This document shows, in pieces, positions 1 to 5,685 of a DNA stretch of 9,358 nt. The notes beneath the pieces are model-generated. The model was not told the origin of the DNA. It saw nothing but the letters and a program-made list of their open reading frames with translations, and made no database searches. The stretch lies in the NCBI GenBank assembly GCA_021442745.1, contig JABUSI010000199.1:1-9358 (forward strand). Direction: 5' to 3'. The translations under genes and the position numbers were made by a program. This DNA comes from Erysipelotrichaceae bacterium (GTDB lineage Bacteria; Bacillota_I; Bacilli_A; Erysipelotrichales; Erysipelotrichaceae). The first letter of the stretch is position 1. Every line of letters starts with the position of its first letter.

Positions 1-79
1 ATACAACGGAGTGAACAAGTACAGTTCCTTCGGTAAGATCATTGTCGTGAAGACGGGATACAAGTGGTATTATAAGTAG
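1..79 (+). CDS. C-terminal end of an unidentified protein (partial)
   Basis: Only the frame starting at position 2 stays open here; the other two forward frames hit stops within the first 36 bases. It encodes 25 residues ending in TGYKWYYK and a TAG stop at 77-79. A perfect-looking terminator follows 15 bases later, which supports this being a true gene end. The tail is basic and rich in aromatic residues (six Tyr and one Trp), a composition common in secreted or cell-surface proteins, but this is too little to name a family. The start and most of the gene lie outside the window. Confidence 0.6.
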   Translation, partial: YNGVNKYSSFGKIIVVKTGYKWYYK

Positions 80-94
80 AAAATTATTATAGTA

Positions 95-122
95 AGAGGC
101 TGTCGAAAAGACGGCCTTTTTT
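95..122 (+). terminator. Rho-independent terminator of the upstream gene
   Basis: AGGCTGTC (97-104) pairs with GACGGCCT (110-117) through one U-G wobble, giving an 8-bp stem with a GAAAA loop, followed by six T (117-122). It ends the partial gene that stops at 79 and insulates it from the promoter that begins 4 bases later. Confidence 0.88.
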
Positions 123-125
123 CTC

Positions 126-153
126 TTGCAAGCCGATAAAAAGAGACTATAAT
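126..153 (+). promoter_or_regulatory. Sigma-A-type promoter of the YitT-family gene
   Basis: TTGCAA (126-131) and a perfect TATAAT (148-153) are separated by 16 bp. Transcription would begin near position 160. This decides the gene start: the upstream in-frame GTG at 158 would lie at or before the first transcribed base, so the ATG at 182 must be used. Confidence 0.82.
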
Positions 154-181
154 AAATGTGCATGTATGGGGGATTACTATA

Positions 182-1042
182 ATGAAGAAGATTACCAAAA
201 AGGACATTCAGACGTTTTTCTTTATCGTCTTGTCGGCAACGTTGTATTCATTGAATATGAAGACGTTTGTCAATGCAGGGAACCTGTATCCGGGGGGATT
301 TACCGGGATTTCCTTATTGATTACGCGTTGTCTGTCGGCATTTGGGGGAATTGAGATTCCGTTTGGGATTTTGTATACGGTTCTGCACATTTATCCGACG
401 ATTCTGGTGTATAAGTATGTGGGTCATCGGTTTACGATTTTTTCCGTCATGCAGTATCTGCTGGTGTCATTGCTGACATCGTTTTTGCCGGCCTTTCCGG
501 TGACGGAGGATATCCTGTTGATTGCGGTATTCGGGGGTATGATTAACGGCCTTTCCATTTCGATTGCGCTGCGTCACGGGGCATCGAGCGGGGGAACGGA
601 TTTCATTGCGATTTATTTTGCGAACAAGTTTAACATTCCGACGTGGAATTACGTGATGGCGTTCAATGCGATGATTCTGTGTATTGCAGGTTACTTGTTC
701 GGATGGGAAACGGCGTTGTATTCGATTATCTTCCAGTATTGTTCGACGCAGGTTGTAAATCTTCGTCATGACCGGTATAAACTGGTGACACTGATGGTTG
801 TTTCCGAAAAACGGCAGGAAGTATCGGATGCGGTGTTCAAGACGTGCCGGCACGGGATTACCATTATGGATGGAGAAGGTGCGTATTCGCACAGTATGAA
901 GAATGTGATGATGATGACGATCAATTCGTATCAGGTACAGGAAGTGGTACAGGCGGTGAAGAAAGCGGATCCGAAAGTGTTCATCAACATCTTCAAAACG
1001 GAGCGTATCGTGGGAAATTATTACCAAAAGCCATTGGATTAG
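182..1042 (+). CDS. YitT family membrane protein (YitT_membrane plus DUF2179)
   Basis: The protein has 286 residues, the usual length for this family. The N-terminal ~200 residues are strongly hydrophobic with about five to six membrane segments (near 11-29, 60-79, 85-104, 109-130, 157-175). They carry the family-typical stretch RHGASSGGTD at 131-140. The C-terminal cytoplasmic part (about 200-286) matches DUF2179, including HGITIMDGEGAYS at 224-236. YitT proteins are widespread multi-copy integral membrane proteins of Bacillota whose transported substrate, if any, is not established. I chose ATG 182 over the in-frame GTG at 158 because GGGGGA (168-173) lies 8 nt before it and the promoter places the transcript start near 160. 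The gene is monocistronic: promoter directly upstream, terminator overlapping its own 3' end. Confidence 0.9.
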   Translation: MKKITKKDIQTFFFIVLSATLYSLNMKTFVNAGNLYPGGFTGISLLITRCLSAFGGIEIPFGILYTVLHIYPTILVYKYVGHRFTIFSVMQYLLVSLLTSFLPAFPVTEDILLIAVFGGMINGLSISIALRHGASSGGTDFIAIYFANKFNIPTWNYVMAFNAMILCIAGYLFGWETALYSIIFQYCSTQVVNLRHDRYKLVTLMVVSEKRQEVSDAVFKTCRHGITIMDGEGAYSHSMKNVMMMTINSYQVQEVVQAVKKADPKVFINIFKTERIVGNYYQKPLD

Positions 1043-1053
1043 ATGGCTTTTTT
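1026..1053 (+). terminator. Terminator overlapping the end of the YitT-family gene
   Basis: AAAAGCCAT (1026-1034) pairs perfectly with ATGGCTTTT (1043-1051) around an 8-nt loop, and the T-run extends to 1053. The 5' arm encodes the last residues of the protein and the TAG stop (1040-1042) is in the loop, so the coding sequence and terminator are the same DNA. Confidence 0.9.
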
Positions 1054-1062
1054 CTTTATAAT
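1034..1062 (+). promoter_or_regulatory. Promoter of the pseudouridine synthase gene, overlapping the terminator
   Basis: A perfect TATAAT (1057-1062) is preceded at 17 bp by TTGGAT (1034-1039). The -35 box lies in the last codons of the upstream gene, in the loop of its terminator, and the terminator's T-run forms the spacer. The predicted transcript starts near 1069 and reaches the ATG at 1088 after a leader of about 20 nt. Confidence 0.7.
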
Positions 1063-1087
1063 GTACGGGTAGAAATGAGGAAGCGAT

Positions 1088-1969
1088 ATGAAGTATGTTC
1101 GCAATAAGGAATGGTGTCTGATTCTGATTGATGAAGAGTACCATCTGAAAACCATCGGGGAGTTTATGAATGATTATGTGATCTCCGGGGATAAAAGGAA
1201 AGAATATTATGCACAGAATAAAGTGTTACTGAACCGTAAACCTGTGAATGATGCGATTCTGATGCAAAAAGGAGATACGTTGCAGATCAAGGCGTTTGAA
1301 GAAACGGATGTGGATTATCTGCCGGATGAAGGTGAACTGGAAGTCGTGTATGAAGATGATTTCATGCTGGTGGTGAATAAGCCGGTGGGAATGCTGATTC
1401 ATCCGGATGGCAATGTAACCAACGGAACGTTAGGAAATCTGGTGGCGAAGTATTATATGAAAAAAGGAATCCGAACACCGGTACGGCACATCCATCGTCT
1501 GGACCGGGATACGACGGGTCTGGTCATGTATGCGAAAAGTGAGTTCTTTTTGCCGAAACTGGATAAGATGCTGTTTAAGAAAGAAATCCAGCGGTATTAC
1601 TATACGATGGTTGACGGGATTGTCGGAAAAGAAGAAGGTGCTACCGGTACGATTAGGGCGGCTCTGGCAAGGGACCGTCACAATTCCAAGAAATTCCGGG
1701 TGGATGAGAAGGAAGGCAAAGCTGCTGTGACGCATTATACGGTCAAAAAACAATTGTCACGGTCCACGTTGCTGGAAGTGCATCTGGAAACGGGAAGAAC
1801 CCATCAGATCCGGGTACATATGGCCTACATCGGCCATCCGATTCTGTTTGATGAACTGTATGGAAAACCAAGGGAAGGCAAGACGTTGCAGCTGCAGGCG
1901 TATAAGATTGAGATGAATCAGCTTCTGACGCACAAACCGCTGCACATTATGATTCCGCGTTGTATCTGA
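1088..1969 (+). CDS. RluA family pseudouridine synthase
   Basis: The 293-residue protein isomerises uridine to pseudouridine in rRNA or tRNA; the target site cannot be read from the sequence. An S4-like RNA-binding region lies at about 18-70 (VLLNRKPVND at 46-55). The catalytic domain follows with the RluA signature HRLDRDTTGL at 136-145, where D139 is the expected catalytic aspartate. The second core motif LETGRTHQIRVH is at 233-244. The usual G-D-x-x-Y-G after GHPI is altered to FDELYG (254-259), a small divergence. Length is normal. The start at ATG 1088 is supported by GAGG (1077-1080) 7 nt upstream. The gene stands alone between its own promoter and terminator. Assignment to the family is firm; RluD-, RluB- or tRNA-type specificity is not. 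Confidence 0.93.
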   Translation: MKYVRNKEWCLILIDEEYHLKTIGEFMNDYVISGDKRKEYYAQNKVLLNRKPVNDAILMQKGDTLQIKAFEETDVDYLPDEGELEVVYEDDFMLVVNKPVGMLIHPDGNVTNGTLGNLVAKYYMKKGIRTPVRHIHRLDRDTTGLVMYAKSEFFLPKLDKMLFKKEIQRYYYTMVDGIVGKEEGATGTIRAALARDRHNSKKFRVDEKEGKAAVTHYTVKKQLSRSTLLEVHLETGRTHQIRVHMAYIGHPILFDELYGKPREGKTLQLQAYKIEMNQLLTHKPLHIMIPRCI

Positions 1970-1995
1970 AACACCGTTTGTACGGTGTTTTCTTT
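1969..1995 (+). terminator. Terminator of the pseudouridine synthase gene
   Basis: AAACACCGT (1969-1977) and ACGGTGTTT (1982-1990) form a perfect 9-bp stem with a TTGT loop, followed by TCTTT. The first paired base is the last base of the TGA stop codon. Confidence 0.9.
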
Positions 1996-2016
1996 ACGGG
2001 TGAAATATGGTAAGAT
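1988..2016 (+). promoter_or_regulatory. Putative extended -10 promoter for the phosphatase-MATE unit
   Basis: TAAGAT (2011-2016) is preceded directly by TGG, giving an extended -10 element (TGGTAAGAT, 2008-2016). The only -35 candidate at 17 bp is a weak TTTTCT (1988-1993) that overlaps the 3' arm and tail of the preceding terminator. A promoter is expected here because the terminator just upstream isolates the gene. Confidence 0.5.
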
Positions 2017-2045
2017 GGTGTACGTTATGACGGGAGAGATGAAGT

Positions 2046-2825
2046 ATGTTAGCGGTGCTGCCATTTGAAAAAATCGTGAATTGCCGGGATATCGGAAAGA
2101 TTCCTGCAAGGGATGGAAGAGTTGTGAAAAGCGGTCTGTTGTATCGGTCGGCAGGTCTGAGTGAAGCGACAGGAAACGACCTGGAAATGCTGAAGTCTCT
2201 GGGATTGCGTCATATTCTGGATTTACGCGGTTCGAAGGAACAGGCATCCGAACCGGAACCGATGCTGGAAGGGGTACAATATCACCCGATTCCGGGCATG
2301 GTGGAAAATGAATATACGATGTCAAAAACACTGAATTTCATGGAACTGGTCCGTAACGATATGAGCCGGGAAGAAATGTTTGAGGCGAATGCGTTTTTAC
2401 GGGAAGCGTACGGGTTTATGGGATTTGACAATGCGGCGTTTTCTTTTCTCTTTTCGTTACTGAAAGAAGAGGAAGTACCGCTTCTGTATCATTGTTCCGG
2501 CGGCAAGGACCGTACGGGACTGGCGACGATTCTGATTCTGACCTTACTGGGTGTAAAGGAAGAACGGGTAATTGAGGATTATTTATTCTCGAACAATTTC
2601 ATCGGTGCTGACGGGTATATCGAATCGCAGATTGCGCTAAGACACATTACGGACAAGGAAGTACAGAAATGTATGTATGAGGTATGCAGCGTATCGATGG
2701 ATTTCTACAACATTTTCAAAAACAGCGTGATGGAGAAATACGGTTCGTGGGAAACGTATTTTCTGAAAGAATATGGAATAGACGAAGTTTGTCGGAAGAA
2801 ACTTTGTGACAGGTATCTGGAATAA
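2046..2825 (+). CDS. Tyrosine-protein phosphatase family protein (LipA/Y_phosphatase3 type)
   Basis: This 259-residue cytosolic protein has no signal peptide or membrane segment. The phosphatase P-loop HCSGGKDRTG is at 149-158, with nucleophile C150 and phosphate-binding R156. The N-terminal family motif appears as NCRDIG at 12-17, followed by GLLYRS at 30-35, and DLRG (59-62) precedes the variable middle region. These are features of the Y_phosphatase3 family, which includes Listeria LipA-like enzymes active on phosphotyrosine and in some cases phosphoinositides; the substrate here is unknown. ATG 2046 is preceded by GGGAG (2032-2036). The MATE gene starts 9 nt after its stop with no terminator between them, so the two are probably co-transcribed. 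Confidence 0.88.
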   Translation: MLAVLPFEKIVNCRDIGKIPARDGRVVKSGLLYRSAGLSEATGNDLEMLKSLGLRHILDLRGSKEQASEPEPMLEGVQYHPIPGMVENEYTMSKTLNFMELVRNDMSREEMFEANAFLREAYGFMGFDNAAFSFLFSLLKEEEVPLLYHCSGGKDRTGLATILILTLLGVKEERVIEDYLFSNNFIGADGYIESQIALRHITDKEVQKCMYEVCSVSMDFYNIFKNSVMEKYGSWETYFLKEYGIDEVCRKKLCDRYLE

Positions 2826-2834
2826 GGAGATTTT

Positions 2835-4196
2835 ATGAAGATTCAGGATTTTTTCGGACCGAAGGAATTTGAAAAGGAAGCGTTGGCGGTAGCGGTACCG
2901 ATGATGGCACAGAACGTTATTACCAGTTGTGTCAACCTGGTGGATAATGTGATGGTCGGACAATTGGGGGATATTGCGTTGAGCAGTGTGGCGGCTTCGA
3001 ACCGGTTTTATATGATTGCGAACTTCGGGATGCTGGGGTTATCGGGAGCAGCCAGTATTTTTCTGGCGCAGTATTTCGGGGCGGAAAACGAAGATAAAAT
3101 GAAACAGACGTTCCGGTATATGATTTTGTCGGGACTGGTACTGATTGTGCCGATGGGATTATTGGGAATTCTGGCGCCGGAAAGCGTACTGGGATTTTTT
3201 ACCAAGGATCCGCAGACGATATACAACGGGGCGTTGTATCTGAAAAACGTCATCTATTCGTTTTTCCCGCTGGCAGTCTCCATGAGTATTTCCCAGTCGT
3301 TACGGTCCATCGGGGAAACGAAGATTCCGTTTAAGATCAGTATCATTGCGATTTTTACCAATGCGCTGGCGAATTATATCTTTATGTTCGGTCCGTTCGG
3401 ATTACCGGCATTCGGGATTGTGGGGGCAGCGTATGGTACGGTGGTTGCCAGACTGGTGGAAATGCTGCTGTTTTTACTGGCGATGAAGTTGCGTACCCAG
3501 CCGTTTGCGACAAAGGTAACGTCCCTGTTTCATATTGAACCGGCTCTGGTAAAGGCGATTACCATCAAGGCATTGCCGCTGGTGGCCAATGAACTGTTGT
3601 GGTCATTCGGTAATGCGATGTTATTCAAACTGTATGCGACGCGTGGTGATGTGGTCATGGCAGGGTATTCGATTGCGACGACAACGTCGGATATCTTCTT
3701 TACGTTGTTCGGCGGTATGGCGGTTGCGACAACGGTAATGGTATCGCAGCGGTTAGGGGCCGGAAAACTGGAAGAAGGCCGGAGAAACGGGTATTACATG
3801 ATTGGCTTTTCGTTCAAACTGGCAATCCTGTTTGCGGTACTGATGTTCGGGGCATCGTTTGTGGTTCCGCATTTCTACAGCGTATCACCGGAGTCGAAGC
3901 AACTGGCTGTCAGTTTCTTACGGGTGATGTGTCTGTTGTTCTGGATTTATATGATGAATACACAGATGTATTTTATCCTTCGGGCAGGAGGAGAAATGAA
4001 GAAGACGTTACTGATGGACAGTGCGTTTATGTGGGCCATCAACATCCCGGTGGTGGCATCGCTGACATACCTTACCGGTTATTCCATTCTGGTATTGTAT
4101 ATTGCGGGTCAGATGACGGATGTATTGAAATTAGCGGTCGGTTACAGGATGATCCGGAAGGAAACGTGGGTTGTCAATTTGACCGAAGAAAATTAA
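2835..4196 (+). CDS. MATE family efflux transporter
   Basis: At 453 residues this is standard length for a multidrug and toxic-compound extrusion protein, a 12-helix cation-coupled antiporter of the cytoplasmic membrane. The N-terminal half has VDNVMVGQLGDIALSSVAAS (36-55) and the LAQYFGA stretch (77-83). The second half repeats the pattern with GGMAVATTVMVSQRLGAGK near residues 293-311, as expected from the two six-helix bundles of MATE proteins. The start is fixed by AAGGAG (2824-2829), which overlaps the phosphatase stop codon, 5 nt before ATG 2835. It is the second gene of a two-gene unit. No terminator is visible after its stop at 4194-4196, so transcripts probably read into the tRNA gene and end at 4336-4363. 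Substrate cannot be inferred. Confidence 0.93.
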   Translation: MKIQDFFGPKEFEKEALAVAVPMMAQNVITSCVNLVDNVMVGQLGDIALSSVAASNRFYMIANFGMLGLSGAASIFLAQYFGAENEDKMKQTFRYMILSGLVLIVPMGLLGILAPESVLGFFTKDPQTIYNGALYLKNVIYSFFPLAVSMSISQSLRSIGETKIPFKISIIAIFTNALANYIFMFGPFGLPAFGIVGAAYGTVVARLVEMLLFLLAMKLRTQPFATKVTSLFHIEPALVKAITIKALPLVANELLWSFGNAMLFKLYATRGDVVMAGYSIATTTSDIFFTLFGGMAVATTVMVSQRLGAGKLEEGRRNGYYMIGFSFKLAILFAVLMFGASFVVPHFYSVSPESKQLAVSFLRVMCLLFWIYMMNTQMYFILRAGGEMKKTLLMDSAFMWAINIPVVASLTYLTGYSILVLYIAGQMTDVLKLAVGYRMIRKETWVVNLTEEN

Positions 4197-4205
4197 AAAA
4201 ACTAC

Positions 4206-4234
4206 TTGCGAAGGGCATATCGGTGTGCTATTAT
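4206..4234 (+). promoter_or_regulatory. Promoter of the tRNA-Asn gene
   Basis: TTGCGA (4206-4211) and TATTAT (4229-4234) are 17 bp apart, and TGC directly before the -10 makes it an extended type. A second possible -10, TATAAT at 4232-4237, overlaps it with a less favourable 20-bp spacing. The tRNA begins 13 bases after the -10. Confidence 0.75.
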
Positions 4235-4247
4235 AATTAAGCGCTGT

Positions 4248-4323
4248 GCCTGAATAGCTCAGTCGGTAGAGCAACTGGCTGTTAACCAGTGGGTCCTTGG
4301 TTCGAGTCCATGTTCAGGCGCCA
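4248..4323 (+). tRNA. tRNA-Asn (anticodon GUU), CCA encoded
   Basis: The cloverleaf folds by eye. The acceptor stem GCCTGAA (4248-4254) pairs with TTCAGGC (4313-4319). The D stem is GCTC/GAGC (4257-4260, 4269-4272). The anticodon stem ACTGG/CCAGT (4274-4278, 4286-4290) closes the loop CTGTTAA with anticodon GTT at 4281-4283. The T arm carries the standard TTCGAGT loop (4301-4307). Discriminator G4320, expected for tRNA-Asn, is followed by a genome-encoded CCA. One oddity: the T stem CTTGG/CCATG has a T-T mismatch (4297 against 4311). The gene has its own promoter and terminator and decodes AAC and AAU. Confidence 0.96.
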
Positions 4324-4335
4324 TTTGCATAAAAC

Positions 4336-4363
4336 GTCCGGGAAAACACCCGGGCTTTTTTTT
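4336..4363 (+). terminator. Terminator after the tRNA-Asn gene
   Basis: GTCCGGG (4336-4342) pairs with CCCGGGC (4349-4355) through one U-G wobble, with an AAAACA loop and eight T (4356-4363). It ends the tRNA transcript and any read-through from the MATE gene. Confidence 0.9.
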
Positions 4364-4388
4364 GTAAATTCATAAAATATGATATGAT
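4361..4388 (+). promoter_or_regulatory. Putative promoter of the cysteine desulfidase operon
   Basis: TATGAT (4383-4388) is the best -10 box. TTTGTA (4361-4366, 16-bp spacer) or TTGTAA (4362-4367, 15-bp spacer) serves as -35, using the T-run of the tRNA terminator. The start would be near 4395, leaving a leader of only about 15 nt. I see no room for a riboswitch or T-box, so any cysteine response would have to act through a protein at the promoter. Confidence 0.55.
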
Positions 4389-4409
4389 AGGAATAACGAG
4401 GTATTGCGT

Positions 4410-5675
4410 ATGAACGAAACAACAGCAGCAATGTATACACAGATTCTGAAAGAAGAACTCATTCCGGCGATGGGATGTACGGAACCGATTGCGCTGGCGT
4501 ATGCCGGGGCCATTCTGAAAGAAGCCATGAAGGAATTGCCGGATACGGTGGATGTTGTTGTCAGCGGCAATATCATCAAGAACGTCAAGAGTGTCATTGT
4601 ACCGCATACGGGTGGAATGCGAGGGATTGCCTCGGCTGTGGTTTCCGGACTTGTGGCCGGTAATCCGTATAAGCAACTGGAAGTCTTGTCGGAAGTGAAT
4701 GAGAATGACATTCTGAAAATGAAAGATTATCTGCAGAATCATACCGTAAATGTCAGGCAGTCGGATACGGACCGGATTTTTGAGATTGAACTGATCGGAA
4801 AAACGGAAAACAATACGTGTGCGGTTACCATTCACGATTATCATACCAACGTAACGGAAGTAAAAAAGAACGATACGGTATTGTATCAGGGTACGGAAGT
4901 GCAGGCGGAAGAAAAGACGGACCGGAGCGTACTGAATATAGCGGATATCATCGAGTATGCGGATACGGTGAATATCGAAGATGTCAGGGAAACACTGGAC
5001 CGGCAGATTGCGTACAATACGGCCATTGCCGAAGAAGGTCTGAAGGGAAACTATGGGGCATGCATCGGTAAGATTCTGTTGAGTACGGATGCGGATAACG
5101 TGAAGACACGGGCAAAAGCGTATGCGGCAGCCGGATCGGATGCGAGAATGAACGGTTGTGAACTGCCGGTTGTCATCAATTCGGGAAGCGGAAACCAGGG
5201 TCTGACGGCATCGTTGCCGGTGTTTGTGTATGCGAAACATTTACAAGCGTCCGAAGAACAGTTGTACCGGGCACTTCTGGTATCCAATTTATCGACGATT
5301 CATCTGAAAACGGGAATCGGTTGTTTATCGGCATATTGCGGGGCAACGAGTGCCGGCTGCGGTGCCGCAGCGGGGATTACGTATCTGTATGGCGGAAAGT
5401 TTGAAGAAATTGCGCATACGATTGTCAATGCCGTAGCCATCAATTCAGGTGTGGTCTGTGACGGGGCAAAAGCGAGCTGTGCCGCTAAGATTGCGTCGAG
5501 TGTGGAAGCGGGAATCTTAGGGATGCAGATGTATATGCACGGCAGTCAGTTTTACGGCGGAGACGGGATCGTGCAGAAAAATATTGAAAATACGATTCGC
5601 AATGTAGCGGATCTGGCGAGAAACGGCATGAAGGAAACCGATAAGGAAATCTTACGGATTATGTTGCATTGCTAG
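4410..5675 (+). CDS. L-cysteine desulfidase family protein (UPF0597/CyuA-like, Fe-S)
   Basis: The 421-residue protein belongs to the UPF0597/SdhA-alpha-like family that includes E. coli CyuA (YhaM) and the archaeal L-cysteine desulfidase. Those enzymes convert L-cysteine to pyruvate, ammonia and sulfide using a [4Fe-4S] cluster. The N-terminal signature AMGCTEP is at 20-26, so C23 matches the conserved cysteine proposed as catalytic. C310, C350 and C357 reproduce the 40- and 7-residue spacing that I recall for the archaeal cluster ligands, so the site looks intact. NSGSGNQG (257-264) and the CGATSAGCGAAAG region (310-322) are further family blocks. There is no signal peptide; it is cytosolic. 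ATG 4410 is chosen over the in-frame TTG at 4404 because GAGG (4398-4401) is 8 nt before the ATG but only 2 nt before the TTG. It is the first gene of a three-gene operon. Serine dehydratase activity is an alternative. Confidence 0.88.
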   Translation: MNETTAAMYTQILKEELIPAMGCTEPIALAYAGAILKEAMKELPDTVDVVVSGNIIKNVKSVIVPHTGGMRGIASAVVSGLVAGNPYKQLEVLSEVNENDILKMKDYLQNHTVNVRQSDTDRIFEIELIGKTENNTCAVTIHDYHTNVTEVKKNDTVLYQGTEVQAEEKTDRSVLNIADIIEYADTVNIEDVRETLDRQIAYNTAIAEEGLKGNYGACIGKILLSTDADNVKTRAKAYAAAGSDARMNGCELPVVINSGSGNQGLTASLPVFVYAKHLQASEEQLYRALLVSNLSTIHLKTGIGCLSAYCGATSAGCGAAAGITYLYGGKFEEIAHTIVNAVAINSGVVCDGAKASCAAKIASSVEAGILGMQMYMHGSQFYGGDGIVQKNIENTIRNVADLARNGMKETDKEILRIMLHC

Positions 5676-5685
5676 AGGAGGATAT

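Noticed and set aside
158..181. GTG at 158 as the start of the YitT-family gene.
   Set aside because: It lies at or upstream of the predicted transcript start and has no ribosome binding site, whereas ATG 182 has GGGGGA at 8 nt.
467..1144. A 225-codon minus-strand open frame opposite the YitT-family gene.
   Set aside because: Same shadow effect: His- and Arg-rich translation, no ribosome binding site or family motif, and it crosses the terminator and promoter of two plus-strand genes.
4404..4409. TTG at 4404 as the start of the desulfidase gene.
   Set aside because: GAGG would be only 2 nt away, whereas ATG 4410 has proper 8-nt spacing and gives the family's usual N-terminus.
4324..4409. 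A cysteine-responsive riboswitch or T-box before the desulfidase gene.
   Set aside because: The only hairpin is the tRNA terminator, and the predicted leader after the promoter is about 15 nt, too short for such an element.
4314..5240. A 308-codon open frame on the minus strand across the start of the cysteine desulfidase gene and the tRNA end.
   Set aside because: It is antisense to a clearly recognised gene and has a His/Arg/Ile-rich, low-complexity composition typical of shadow frames produced by the NCG- and GAA-rich codon use. It runs into the tRNA.
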